DNA from: Bettongia penicillata ogilbyi
Lineage: Eukaryota > Chordata > Mammalia > Diprotodontia > Potoroidae
Reading direction: 5' to 3'
NCBI GenBank assembly: GCA_023548195.1
Contig: JAJHZJ010000699.1
Location: forward strand, 3,629,175 to 3,693,174
DNA: 64,000 nucleotides
In this document: positions 35,400 through 46,232 of the stretch, in pieces
How the letters are laid out: each line of letters opens with the position of its first letter
How positions within the stretch are numbered: position 1 is the first letter of the stretch
Made by a program: the position numbers and the translations under genes
Notes under the pieces: generated by a model
Told to the model about the DNA's origin: nothing
What the model saw: only the letters and a program-made list of their open reading frames with translations
The model's database searches: none

Positions 35400-35589
35400 G
35401 CACCCTTCCCCCACACTTGTATCTTGTATATATTATCTATTTGTATGCATCATTTCTTTTTCTCCCCCCACCCTTCCCACCCCCATGTAAAATGGAAGCC
35501 CCTTGAGGGGCAGGAATTGGCCTTGTGTCTTGTTATCCTCAGTGCCTGCCACATAGTAGGCTTCCTTAATAAATATTTGTTGGATTGGG
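35400..35589 (+). repeat. L2/CR1-type LINE 3' tail
   Basis: The sequence 'TGTAAAATGGAAGCCCCTTG', 'CAGTGCCTGCCACATAGTAG' and 'TTAATAAATATTTGTTGGAT' is the classic L2-like 3' end. Confidence 0.8.
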
Positions 35590-35935
35590 GGAAAAAAAGA
35601 GTATTTATACTCTGAGGTGAGGTTTTGCTTTGGGGCTTATTTTTTGAAAGAAGGTTTGTGGACCAGATGAGACTCTGGGCAGACATTTTAAGAAGCCCCC
35701 TGGCTTTGAAAACCCAGGTGGTACTTCTCTCTCTGGTAATGATGCATGTATTGCCTATGGTCACAGTTGGAAGGCCTGTCTCTTGTTCCTCCTTGTATTT
35801 TCTTTGTTGTTATGTGTGTTTGATTAGAGTCATTGGTGTCCCTTCAAAAGTTGCTTTCCTTTTAGAAAAGCAATTCTAAGAATATGTGCAGCAGGCCCTC
35901 CTGTGTATACCAGGGTCCTTACTACTACAGGAAGT
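35590..35935 (+). repeat. LTR-like repeat, 3' piece
   Basis: It starts with a TATA-like 'GTATTTATACTCTGAGGTGA' followed by 'GGTTTTGCTTTGGGGCTTA'. It aligns with 40,513-40,925 through 'GCTTTGAAAACCCAGGT', 'AAAAGTTGC' and 'GCAGGCCC'. The TATA-like box with a downstream end is what an LTR U3/R would show. Confidence 0.6.
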
Positions 35936-36239
35936 CTACTCTATCACACTGTGAGGATTCTCCATAATCCATCAGAGAGGCCCTTGGCAGAGAGGTGCCA
36001 GAAGGTGACATCTGCCTATCCAATCATCTTACACTTGGAATTTGCAAGGCCCAAAATGACACATGATGCCATCTCATCCCAATTCCATTTCTGAATACAT
36101 CAGCTCTTAAGGGTTGGCCTAACTCCCATCAGATTTGATATAAAAAAAAATAAAGTTTTCATCATTTAACAGTTAACGAAAAGATGCTTACTTAGCTTTA
36201 GCTAGGAAGGGACATTCAACAAAGATGATACATAACTTC
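35936..36239. other. Unassigned sequence
   Basis: Nothing recognised. There is a short A-rich run with AATAAA near 36,140-36,155. Confidence 0.4.
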
Positions 36240-37810
36240 GACTGGGCAAGGCAATATTTTTACACCTTCAGAACTCACCAAAGTGACTTTTCCAAACCTT
36301 TTTTGTCCCTCCCCACCACATTCCATAGGTTCCCCACCCTCTAAACTGAGAACCTAGACTCATACCTCACTGAAAAAATTGGGGCCATTCTCAACAGAAC
36401 TTTCTTGTCTTCATAATCTTACATCACCCAGAAGCCTTCTGTCACTTTCTCCTTCAACTATCTTACAAAAGATAGTTTATCTATCTTTTATCTTTTTATC
36501 TTTTATCTTTTTATCTATTTATCTTTAGTTTACAAAAGATAGTTTTAAAAGATGACTACCTTATAAAGAGATGACCCTTCTCCTTGCCAAGCCTAACTTT
36601 CTCTATATGCACAAGTGATTCCATTCCATCCCTTTTTCTCTGACTGTCCCCTCTACTATCTTCCCCACTCTCTCACTTATCTTAAATTTTTCCCTATCTA
36701 CTGCTTCTCTACTGCCCACAATATGTCTGTCTACCCACCCTTAAAAAACCTTCATTTGTCCTATTTTTCCCTACTAGTTATATCTCCTTTCCCTTTTCTA
36801 GTTAAACTCCTTGAGAATAATCTTTATTACAGTTGAGAGTACCACCATCCTCCTTGTCACTGAGGCCTATCAAGAAACCTAGGTATTTGGACATCAACTC
36901 ATTCCTTCCAATGCACAAGTGAAGAAGGCAACTCTTTCTCAACCCTGCAGCTTGCAAAGAAAAAGCCAGAAATCTTTTTAAAAAGAATGCTAGCCTAATT
37001 TTACATTTCTTTTATATGTATGTGACTGTAACCAAGAAAGTACAAGCCAAGAAGCTGCTAGAAATAATGTAAAATTCAGTCATCCCATATTCAATCAGTT
37101 GTCAAGTTCTGTCATTTCTACCTCTGTCACATCTCTAGCACGTGCCCCCACTTCTCTCCTCTGCTGCCGCCACCACTCTGGTTCAGGGCCTCATCACCTC
37201 ATACCTGCACTATTGCAATCACCTGTTTGTGGGTCTGTCTGCCTCAAGTCTTTGCCAAAAGAGATCTATGTTAATTGTAAGTCTGACCATGTCACTCATC
37301 ATCCAAACAATTCCTGAGGTTCCCCTTTATCTCCTGCATCAAATGAAAAATACTATTTGACTTTTAAAGCCCCCCATAACCTGGCTATTTCTGACCTTTC
37401 CAATGCTCTCATATATTTTTCTTTCTACTTCCCACCTACTTAATCTGTGATCCAGTGAGGCCTCCTTGACGTTCCTCCATCTCGCTATTCCAGGCATTTT
37501 TAATGGCTAAATCCCATACCTAGAACACTCTCCTTCCTCATTTCTGCCTCCTGGGTCCCTGGTTTTTTTTTCAGGTCTCAGCTAAAATCTCATGTCTACA
37601 TCTAGACTTTTCAGATTCCCCTCAATGCTAGTGCGTTCCTCTGTTGGTTATTTCCAATTTATACTGGATATCTTGTTTATACCGGGTTTACAACTGAGTG
37701 TTGTCTCCCACATTAGACAGTAAGCTCCTTGAGAGCCAGACTGTCTTTTGCCTTTCTTTGTATCCCTAGTGTCTGACACGATAGGACTTAAATAAGTGTT
37801 TGTTGGTTTT
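36240..37810 (+). mobile_element. L2/CR1-type LINE remnant with 3' end
   Basis: A decayed ORF region (pyrimidine-rich, 36,240-36,840) is followed by the conserved 3' region. That region has 'GGTTCAGGGCCTCATCACCT' near 37,180, 'ACTATTGCAATCACCTGTTT', 'TCTGACCATGTCACTCATCA' near 37,282 and 'AAAGCCCCCCATAACCTGGC'. It ends with 'AGACAGTAAGCTCCTTGAGA' and a short 'AATAAGTGTTTGTTGG' tail. These are the landmarks of L2/CR1-group LINEs. A TATCTTTT-type simple repeat at 36,470-36,530 interrupts it. All frames are broken. Confidence 0.75.
36470..36532. repeat. (TATCTTTT)n simple repeat
   Basis: TATCTTTT units of 6-11 bases alternate irregularly and are flanked by two copies of ACAAAAGATAGTTT. Confidence 0.85.
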
Positions 37811-37829
37811 GTTAACTTGAGCCTTACCC

Positions 37830-38350
37830 CCCCACCCCCAACCGTGCCAAATCAATTCTCTGCGACAGTTTTGTCTTGTTTTAGGGGGAAAAAATATTGC
37901 TCCCATCTGTATTGTTAATGTATTTTTTTGCATAATGGAAAGATCTTTCTCATCCATTAATAGGCCCACATGATCTGCTTGAGTTACATGGAAGACTTGC
38001 TCACATGAGTCTATGATGGGAAAGCTTGCCAAACAGGTGGAACAGGAAGGGTAAAGCAGAGCTGAGAGTTGGACAACGCAGTTAGAGCAGAGGGAGAGAG
38101 AGGAAGCAGGCAGTGAGCTGTGTTGGTTTGTGGGAGAGCCCTAGTGGGGGAAGGTTTAAGGATGGTGGTGCCCCCTGCATTGTTATTGTGTATAGATTTT
38201 TTGTTACTATGATAGATTTGGCTTTCTGGTGTTTAAATAAATGCTCGGGTTCTGTCTTCTTGTGGAGAGTCTGTTAAATTTTGCAATTCAGCATTATACC
38301 AGCATATTTATTGCCATCATAGGTGCTGTGAATATCATGTTGGAGCTACA
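37830..38350 (+). repeat. LTR-like repeat with polyadenylation signal
   Basis: This is a GC-mixed unit with 'AATAAATGCTCGGGTTCTGT' near 38,236 (polyadenylation-like) and an end 'TTTTGCAATTCAGCATTATA'. It shares a 100-base block with the inverted unit at 31.44-31.56 kb. It is probably a solo LTR in plus orientation; exact ends are not visible. Confidence 0.5.
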
Positions 38351-38394
38351 CCATCACTTTCAGATACAGATTGCAGCAGATTACTTCTGAATTC

Positions 38395-40190
38395 TCAATT
38401 CAACAAACATTTATTAAATATCTACAATGTGCAAAGTACTATGATAGGTACTACAGATACAAAGACAAAATTCAAACAGTCTGACTCCAAGGAGCTTACA
38501 TTCTATGTGGACACAAAAGTAAATACAAGATAATCTTAGGAGGGTCAGGTTTGGCTTCCTGAACTAAATCTTGAAGGAAGCGGTGAGGAGAAAGTGTATT
38601 CCACACCTTTGAAATGGCACATAGGTAGGAGATGGAATACTGAATTCAAGGAACAAGTAGGTTAGGCTGAAACATAGTGTGTGGAGAGGTACTGTGAATA
38701 AGGGTGGTGTAAAGAACAGCCAGAATGAGTAGCATTTTAAATGCTAACCCCAGTAGCTTATGTTTTATTCTAGAAGCTTTGGGGAGTTGCTGAAGATTCT
38801 TGAATAGGGAAATGACATGCTCTGGTAGGTGAGAATCAGTAGGCCATGGTATAGACCAGGCAGTTCATTTAAGGTAGATGTCCTGAGAAACAAATATGGG
38901 CTCCTGGACAAGCAACAGTCAATTATAGAAAGGCTCCACTCAGGAATGTATAAGGATTATCCTCCCTGTTCCTTGAGGATATTTTAAGATGCACTGAGAG
39001 AATAAGGAGTTCTCAGATTCAATGTATAGGCATTCTGACCCAACAGAATAACTATGCCAAACCCTTCTACCAAGAGTTATTGAGCAAGGCTATCAATTAT
39101 CAAAGCCACTGAGAGTCCTACTTGTAAATTTTTGGACTTTAATAAACTATCTGATTTCCAATACTGAGCACTTAATTTCACCAGAACAGAATGAACTTGT
39201 TCCTACCCACAACATATACTCAAACCCAGATTTTAAGATTTTTTTATTTTGAACAACTTCTGGAGAACCGATTGGCAAGAGGACAGATTGGAAGCAGAGA
39301 TAACAATTAGGAGGCTTTTGCAATAGTCAAGGCGATGAGGGCCTGAGCTAGGGATGGTGGTATGTAGGGTTGTGTAAATGGATTGAAGGGTACAGATGCA
39401 AGAGATATGCAGATGAAGTAATAAGATTTGGCAGCTGATGAGGACCAGACGAAAGAAAAAGAAGATTCATGGATGATTGAGGTTGGGAACATGGCTAAGT
39501 AAAAGGAGCCTAACACCAACACTCAATCGTGGGAAGAAATGAAGCGCTCTGGTGACAATGAAAAGTTAACAAAAAGAAGGTTTACTTTGGCCCAACACGG
39601 AAAGGATATACAGCAAAGATACAGTGGCATATCAGCTTTGGTAGATGTGACCTTCCTCACTTCCTTCCAGAAACATGTCCAGTCGTTAGGACATCAGGGC
39701 AGGGTATAACTCTCCTGTTCTCAGTCTAAAGAAATGCCTAGACATTAAGTGGAACTTATTATACCTTTACATGGACAGGAAGCTATGTCAGGCAAGCTGT
39801 ATCCAGTAAGGTTCCAGAGACAGCTTGTATCCATTAGGAAAAACAAGTCCATGTTACAGGAGAGAAGGAGGACTGAACTAATCAATGTTATGAGGAAACA
39901 CTGGTAGATATTAGTACCTGTAGTAGATAGTAGTCACAAGTAGTGATGCCTTCAAGAGATCCAAGGAGCTTTAGAGAAGGGATGGAGTTGATGGGATGGA
40001 GAGAAGATAATGAGTTCCATTCTGAACATGTAGACTTTGAGATATAGATGGCATATCCAAGTGAAGATATCCTAGGGTCTTGTAAGGGCAAGCAAAGTAG
40101 GATCTTTTGCTGTCTTTTGTTTTAATATAATCAAGAAGTATAATGTTTGTTCCAGGATCCATGGTCATTTAGATTATAAGGCCAAAGATC
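38395..40190 (+). repeat. Ancient interspersed repeat, broken by an insert
   Basis: It opens with 'CAACAAACATTTATTAAATA' and 'GAGCTTACATTCTATGTGGA', then '...GAAATGACATGCTCTGG', '...GGCTTTTGCAATAGTCAAGG' near 39,313, '...AAGATTTGGCAGCTGATGAG' near 39,422 and '...GAACATGTAGACTTTGAGAT' near 40,024. The same order occurs at 42,488-43,600 and in part at 45,208-45,430. I cannot name the family. Unassigned insert-like sequence occupies 38,880-39,270, and an LTR-like piece occupies 39,540-39,880. Confidence 0.6.
39540..39880 (+). repeat. LTR-like fragment inside the ancient repeat
   Basis: The stretch 39,667-39,725 (AAACATGTCCAGTCGTTAGG onward) matches 40,980-41,040 (AAACATGTCCAGTCAGTAGA onward), including 'CATCAGGGCAGGGTAT' and 'CTCCTGTTCTCAGTC'. 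It therefore belongs to the same LTR-like family as the unit at 40.2-41.05 kb. Confidence 0.5.
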
Positions 40191-40195
40191 CTGAA

Positions 40196-41045
40196 AGGGT
40201 GGAGTGTGATAACAAACAAAATAGGATCTTTTGCTGTTTTTGTTTTAGTATAATCCATTATCTCTGATTGAATCTTGCCTTTATCAATCAAGAGTCTATA
40301 CTAGGAGTAAAGTATAGAAACAAGAGTTTCTTTAACTAGAAACAGTATATGTATTTGTATTGTCATTTGAATGTGATTAAAGATATTCCCCACCCATTAA
40401 TGGGCTTGCCTATTAAGGGGTGTTTGATTAGGGAAGTTGTGGGAAGGCCCAAGCCTTTTGTCCATGAGGCACTGGTTCTCAAGGGTTATGATGCCCTCTG
40501 GCTCTAAAAAAGGTATAAATACTCTGAGTTGAGGTTTTGCTTTGGGGCTTACTGGAAGTGTTTGTTTGGCTAGATGAGAACTCTGGGAAGCCCCTAAGGA
40601 GCCCCCTCCCAGCTTTGAAAACCCAGGTATTGGTGCTTCCCTCTCTGCTAACTATGGTTAGACAGTTGGATCTGTCTGTTGATGGTCAGGCAGAGAAAGC
40701 CATGTCTGTTGATCTTTGATTTCTCTATATTTTCTTTGAAGTTCAGGGGGCTGACTCCTCTGAACTAGGTGAATGATATATGTGCTTGATTAAAGGAATG
40801 ATGCATGTGCTTGATTAAAGTGATTGTTAACCCCTCAAAAGTTGCCTTTCCTTTTATGAATGCAGATCTAAGAACCTGTGGTAGCAGGCCCCCTGTGTAC
40901 ATTGGGGTGCTTACTGATACAGATCTTTATAGTATAGAACTAAAATTCAAAAGAGTCATAAAGTTAGATTATATCTTATGGAAACATGTCCAGTCAGTAG
41001 ATCATCAGGGCAGGGTATGATGACTGTCCTGTTCTCAGTCACCCA
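40196..41045 (+). repeat. LTR-like repeat, fullest copy
   Basis: It runs from 'TGTGATAACAAACAAAATAGG' through 'CCACCCATTAATGGGCTTGC', a TATA-like 'GGTATAAATACTCTGAGTTG' near 40,512 and 'GCTTTGAAAACCCAGGTATT', to 'CTGTCCTGTTCTCAGTC' near 41,025. Pieces of the same unit lie at 34,240-34,395, 35,590-35,935 and 39,540-39,880. A TATA-like box in mid-unit fits an LTR. A TG...CA boundary is not certain. Confidence 0.55.
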
Positions 41046-41194
41046 GCAAGTCTGAGATGCCTTGACTAGAAATAGATACATAGATTTTTAGAGTTATGTA
41101 CACAGAGACAACTGAACCCATGGAAAATGATAAGCTATACAAGAGAAAAAAAAAGACCCAGTACAGAGTCTTAGGTAATAACCACCTCATTTCA
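41046..41194. other. Unassigned spacer
   Basis: Short A-rich sequence with nothing recognised. Confidence 0.4.
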
Positions 41195-41440
41195 GGTGCT
41201 GGGTCTGGAGTCAGAAAGACTTAAATTCCAATCTGGCCTCTGACACTTACTAGCTTTTGTGACCCTGGGCAAGTCACTTAATCTCTGTTTGCCTCAGGTT
41301 CTACAACTGTGAAACAGGGATAATAACACCAACTACTTCTCAGGGTTGTTTGTTGAATAAAATAAGATAGTATTTGCATAAAGCACTTAGCACGGTGCCT
41401 GGAACATAGTGTTATATAAATGCTTAGTATCTTCTCCCTT
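41195..41440 (+). repeat. MIR-type CORE-SINE with L2-like tail
   Basis: The head 'GGGTCTGGAGTCAGAAAGAC', core 'TGTGACCCTGGGCAAGTCAC' and tail 'AAAGCACTTAGCACGGTGCC' are present in order. Confidence 0.9.
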
Positions 41441-41464
41441 TTTTCATCTAAGTAGTATCTTTCT

Positions 41465-41825
41465 GACCTGCCTGTCCAAATGACAAACCACACTAACAAG
41501 TCAAACTTTCCTTTGTTGTTCTCACATCTAAAGCCTTCTACAACTTTATATATCTATTTTACAGTGAACCAGAGAGCCGGCCTACAGAGGGCTCTACAGG
41601 AGCAGATATCAAGGACCATCTTCAACATGAGATCATTCCTGACCGCTCCAGTTACTTTTGTCTTTCCCCCTTTAATTTATCTATATATACACATCGTCTC
41701 CCCCAGCTAGATTACGAACTCTTTGAGGACAGGAATTATTTTCACTTGAGCCTGACTCCCCAAAGCCTGCCAGAGTGCCTAGCACAGAGTAGGCACTTAA
41801 TGATTGTCTACTGATTGACTAACAC
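41465..41825 (+). repeat. L2/CR1-type LINE 3' region
   Basis: It ends with 'GATTACGAACTCTTTGAGGA', 'CCAGAGTGCCTAGCACAGAG' and 'AGGCACTTAATGATTGTCTA', the L2-like tail. Confidence 0.8.
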
Positions 41826-42234
41826 AAGAAGCATTGGCTCTAGAATACGTGGGGGTGGAGCCCCGCGGGGTATGGTAACCATTTGCTGAGATCATACCAT
41901 GTAAGGAAAGAGGAAGTTCTATAGAACAAGTAACCACAAGTTACCACAAGGCAAGTACAAAAGTAGAAAGATAATATTGTGTAAACAGGAAGAGATACAA
42001 TAAGCATTTATTAGTTCTGAATGATAACACTTGCTGCAGAGATCATATTGCACCCAATTAAAGGCTAACCATGAAATATAATTGCTATTGTGATATGATT
42101 GCCCCTAATCTGAACTTGCAAGGTAGTCATACTGACATTACAGTTTGGGGCGACTGAGAAGAAGAATCCCCATGGGGCATACTGTCACTTGTTAAGAGAG
42201 GAGGAAGAATTTGGCTGAGGATACGTAACAAGAA
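41826..42234. other. Unassigned sequence
   Basis: No recognised gene or repeat. A short GC-rich island-like text (CCCCGCGGGG) occurs at 41,861-41,870. Confidence 0.4.
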
Positions 42235-42410
42235 AGCAGAACTAGAGCACTGAACTTGGAGTCACAGGACCTATGATTGAATCCCCCTTCTGCCACTTAA
42301 AGACAGTGTGATCTTGGGCAAACAATTTAACTTTTCCTCATATATAAAATGGAGTTGGATTACAAGACCTCTGGACTTCCTTCCAGCTCAAGATCTATGA
42401 TCCAATAAAT
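42235..42410 (+). repeat. MIR-related SINE
   Basis: The head 'GAACTTGGAGTCACAGGACC', core 'GTGTGATCTTGGGCAAACAA' and end 'CCTTCCAGCTCAAGATCTATGA' (a CR1-like ending) are visible. Confidence 0.75.
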
Positions 42411-42487
42411 TATCTACAGGGAGCAATCTTTTCCAGGGGAATAAACACTGAACATCAAGGGTGGAAGGAGAAAGATGAGTCCCAAAT

Positions 42488-43117
42488 AAACAAATAAAGC
42501 CAACATCGATCAAACATTTATCAAGTGCTCAGTGTGTGCCAGTGCTGGAGAATATAAAACACACACACCCCAAAAAACAGTACCTGCTCTCAAAGAGCTT
42601 ACATTCTAACAGGGGAGACATAAATAATTAGGTACATATACGATACAAGATAGAAAGAAGATAAGCTTAGAGAGGCTTTTGAGCTGAATCTTGAAGGAAG
42701 TCAGGGATTCTAACAAGTAGATGACAGAAGAGCGCATTCCAGGCATGGAGGTACAAAGACATGCAGCAAAGGCATGGAGATGAAATAAAAGGTGGAAGAT
42801 GAGAGTGTTGTGTACAAGGAACATCTAAGTAGGGTAGTAGCTATTTCCAGGGCTTAACAGTGTTTGTTAATTATATCATAGATTTCATGATGTACTTAGA
42901 AGTGTAAGAAGGCTGGAAAGGGATCAGGCTATGAAGAGGTTAGATTACTTCCCCTCCTGCCCCCTCCTCCTCTCCTCTCATTTGATTTTCAGAATAATAG
43001 GGAGCCACTGGAATTTACCAAGAGGAAAGTGTTAAGTGAGATGGTCAGATCGCCATTTTATAAATATCACTTTGGCAACTGTGTGGAGGGAGGAATATGA
43101 GATAGGGAGACCAATCA
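42488..43117 (+). repeat. Ancient interspersed repeat, left part
   Basis: Same family and order as 38.4-40.2 kb: 'CAAACATTTATCAAGTGCTC', 'AAGAGCTTACATTCTAACAG', 'GAGCTGAATCTTGAAGGAAG', 'GGGAGCCACTGGAATTTACC', 'AGATGGTCAGATCGCC'. An RTE fragment at 43,118 splits it. Confidence 0.65.
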
Positions 43118-43378
43118 GATGCGTGTTACTATGTTAGTCAGTTACAATGCATCCAGCTGTGGTCTGATCAGATCAATAGGAGCTGGGAATGCTTTACCAC
43201 AGGTCAGGCACAAATAGTCCATGTGAATATTTGGGGTGATTTTCTATACTTGTGCTTCAATTTGTACTTCAGTTGTGCTTTGCCCCTTCTCTGATGAAGG
43301 CATTCCATGCTGGGGGGTCCTGTGACAGTGTCTCCCATGTCACACAATCAATTCCAATGTTCTTAAGAGAGAAACACA
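43118..43378 (-). mobile_element. RTE-type LINE 3' fragment
   Basis: It matches the RTE unit at 58.84-59.29 kb over 'GTGGTCTGATCAGATCAATA', 'ATTTGGGGTGATT' and 'TGTCACACAATC'. On the minus strand it carries the end of the RTE reverse transcriptase ORF in broken form (SQDPPAWNAFIREGAKHN). It is inserted into the ancient repeat, which resumes at about 43,380. Confidence 0.7.
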
Positions 43379-43379
43379 T

Positions 43380-43790
43380 TAAATGGTACATGGAAGTGGT
43401 GATGGGGGATGGAACTAGAGTGGAAATGGTAGGAGAAAAGAATGTATATGAGAGATGTGGTAAAACTAGAAATGACAAGACTTAGCAACTGATCTGTAAG
43501 TGGGAAGAGTAAAGGATAATCTGCTATTTGTCCCCAGGTCATGAGTTTTCCCCCTAAAGAGAGGAACTTTAAAAAAAGTACTTAATATACAAATAGAGAG
43601 TGTGGATGGCACAGATCTTTTATTCCCATGCAGAAATGAAGGTGATTGGTCACTGAGGCAGGAAGAGCCACTCACTCAATAGGCAATAACGGAACTTAGA
43701 AAAAAAACTATTTATTTTCTCTTCCTCTCTGTTTAGCATGTATTGCTTAAAACTCATGTGTAGCAATGTTAGCTGCTCAGAGTGGAGAAG
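43380..43790 (+). repeat. Ancient interspersed repeat, right part
   Basis: 'AGAAATGACAAGACTTAGCA' and 'ACTGATCTGTAAGTGGGAAG' continue the family order seen at 39,410-39,500. The end is uncertain. Confidence 0.45.
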
Positions 43791-44339
43791 AGTGGGGAGA
43801 GTATCCCTCCCTTGCCCATCCCAAGAAGTCCAAGGGTGAGGCTCCAAACAAAGAAGAGAAAGAGAAAGTCCTCCTTTCTTCTTGTAGCCTACTGCCTCAA
43901 TTGCCAGTTAACTTCAACACAGACCCAGAGTATCGAGATAAAGCACAGTGTGTCATCACAAAGTCCTGAACAAGGGGGTATTTTCCCTGGCAGAGTGTGT
44001 ATATCAGTTCCCAGAGAAGTTTCATTCCAGTCCCACTGATAATAAGGGTGATTCCCCTAATCAACTCTTGTTAAGTGAGAATATATATCTAGAAATGTTG
44101 ATTGGTGATGAAGATTTTTATGTTGTTATTACTAGTATTTTTTTTAAATAATAGACTTAGCTGGTAGACAAAACGATGCATCTTTATTCTTCAGTACTAT
44201 GATTATTTTATCTTTTTCAATTATTATTGAATGATGAGATCACTTTGGCTATCAAAAGTACAAAAATGATTTTTTAAATGAAGATCTATTATAAACTACA
44301 AATCTATGGGTTATAGATACTTTCTGGGAAAAGAACCTT
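43791..44339. other. Unassigned sequence
   Basis: Overlapping short plus-strand frames at 43,766-44,151 lie in three frames and have no domain signature. Confidence 0.4.
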
Positions 44340-45205
44340 CAAACTGAATTTATATCCACCACTAATTTTTTAAGTATACCTGAGAAGTTAAAAAATTTAG
44401 CAGCAACTTGTATGATTACAACAAAATTTCTTATCAATAACATCCTTGAGGTATTTAAGTCTAAGGCTGATACTGCAATGTCTTGAGTCAAAGGGTATAA
44501 GCATTTTAGTAATTTTATCGACATAATTCCAAATTATTTTCTAAAACATTTGCAGGAATTCACAGTTCTACCAACAATGTAGTAGAGTTCTTACTCTACT
44601 CCCAATCTGAGAATTCCATCGTTTGTCATCTTTACCAATTAGCTGTGTATGAGGTGAAATTTCAAAGTTGCCTGATATGTATTTCTCTTAAACATTTGGA
44701 GCATTCTTTCACATGGTTATTAGTAGTATGCAATTCTTTTGAGAAGTCTGTTCATGTCATAGATCATCTGATGGGTAAGGAATGATTTTGTGTCTTTCAT
44801 CTATCTGCTAATTGATTAAATATGTTGGATATCCACCCTTTATCAGAAAATATGATTTTTTCTCGATTTAATCACTTCCTTTCTTATCCCAAGTGCATTA
44901 ATATTTTTTTGTGCAGAAGCTTTTTATTTTTATGTAATCATTTACTCATTTTTGTCTTTTGTAATTGTCTCTCTTGTTTGGCTAAGAGTTCTACTCAGAG
45001 TTATGAAAGATACGTGATCTTTATTGTTAATATCACATAGCCATTTTGAGTTATTGTGGAATGTAGCATAAGGTCTTGTTCTAAGCCTAGTCTGTGCCAA
45101 ATTCTTGCCAGTTTTCCCAGCATATTTTATCAAATAGGGAGCTCTTTCATAAATAGTTTATATTTTCCCCGAGTTCCATTGTTTCTAATCTACCTTGTTA
45201 AATCT
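44340..45205 (-). mobile_element. Old L1 3' portion
   Basis: On the minus strand it corresponds to the decayed ORF2 C-terminus and 3'UTR start, as at 26.4-27.3 kb. Landmarks are 'CAGTTCTACCAACAATGTAG' near 44,562, 'ATTTCTCTTAAACATTTGGAG' near 44,682, and 'GAGAAGTCTGTTCATGTCAT' near 44,740. It is strongly diverged. Confidence 0.75.
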
Positions 45206-45207
45206 GT

Positions 45208-45430
45208 TAAGTCAATCAATGAACATTTATTAAGTGCTTACTCTATGCCAAGAACTATAAAAGGGATAAAAAAAGAAAGACAAAAGATTGTCCCTGACCT
45301 TGAGGAATTCACAGTCTAACAGGGAGACAACATGTAAGCAGCTCTCTCCACATACTGAAGGCAAACTCTATCAAAAAGAAATATAGAACTGGCTGGGAGG
45401 AGCGTAGGAGTAAACTGTGAATATAGTGGT
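45208..45430 (+). repeat. Ancient interspersed repeat, 5' fragment
   Basis: 'TCAATGAACATTTATTAAGTGCTTAC', 'GAGGAATTCACAGTCTAACA' and 'GGGAGACAACATGTAAGCAG' match the start of the family at 38.4 and 42.5 kb. It abuts the L1 tail on its left. Confidence 0.65.
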
Positions 45431-46007
45431 AGTAAGGCACAAATGTAGAATACAAGTAATGCAAATGAGAACTCACAACTCCTGGTACTGCAAGACCTGG
45501 AAGTCTTTTCTTTGTAAAGTCATTAGGCATTTCCTTTTGATTGGAGTATTTCTGCTGGACAAGCTACTCAGCTGGACTCCTGAGGTGTACTTCTTGCTTG
45601 AGTCCATAGACAAGTATTTTCCTTAACTTCTAAGAAATCACACTCTTTGAAGTCCTTTAGGGAATCTCTCCACATTCATGTCTATCCTGAGGTTGTGTGA
45701 GTGTGTCTGTCTGTCTGTCTGTCTCTGCTCCAAGCTGGATGCATTTTCTTCTACACCAATGACAAGGCTGATAAGGGAAGGAAAGTCACCTCCCCTATTC
45801 TCTGCTCTAGGATACAAATCACAGTATGCCTGGAAACCTCCATTGCTGAATGGAAGTTTCACATATAAGCCCAGGAAATGTGACTAATTCAACCAATTAC
45901 AAAAGATTTCTTACAGGATATAAGATCCAATGGCTAAGGCATGAGCTCTCAAATTGATTTAGATATGTATTCCCACAGTTATTGAGAACTATGTGGAAAA
46001 ACTACAA
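45431..46007. other. Unassigned, with a TGTC microsatellite
   Basis: A (TGTC)n run lies at about 45,703-45,724. Nothing else is recognised. Confidence 0.5.
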
Positions 46008-46232
46008 GGCAGTTAGATGGTTCAGTGGATAAAGTGATAGGCTTGGAGTCGGAAAGATCCGACTTCAAATTTAGCCTCAGTCACTTACTAGCTGTGTGAC
46101 TCAGGGCAAGTCATTTAACTTCTGTTTGCCTTAATCCACTGGAGAAGAAAATGGCAAACTCCATGGACAGTATGATCCATAGGGTAACAAAGAGTGCAAC
46201 ATGATTAAACTGACTGAACAACAAATTGGAAA
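46008..46232 (+). mobile_element. Marsupial CORE-SINE
   Basis: tRNA-like head 'GGCAGTTAGATGGTTCAGTG', core 'TAGCTGTGTGACTCAGGGCA' and tail 'GGGTAACAAAGAGTGCAACA ... ACTGACTGAACAACA' are in order. It has a modest internal deletion near 46,130. Confidence 0.9.

Noticed and set aside
35450..35764. 104-codon minus-strand frame
   Set aside because: It spans the junction between an L2-like tail and an LTR-like unit and so cannot be one gene.
36470..36532. Regularly spaced repeats that could suggest an array
   Set aside because: Units are 6-11 bases of low complexity with no unique spacers. It is a simple repeat, not a CRISPR-like array.
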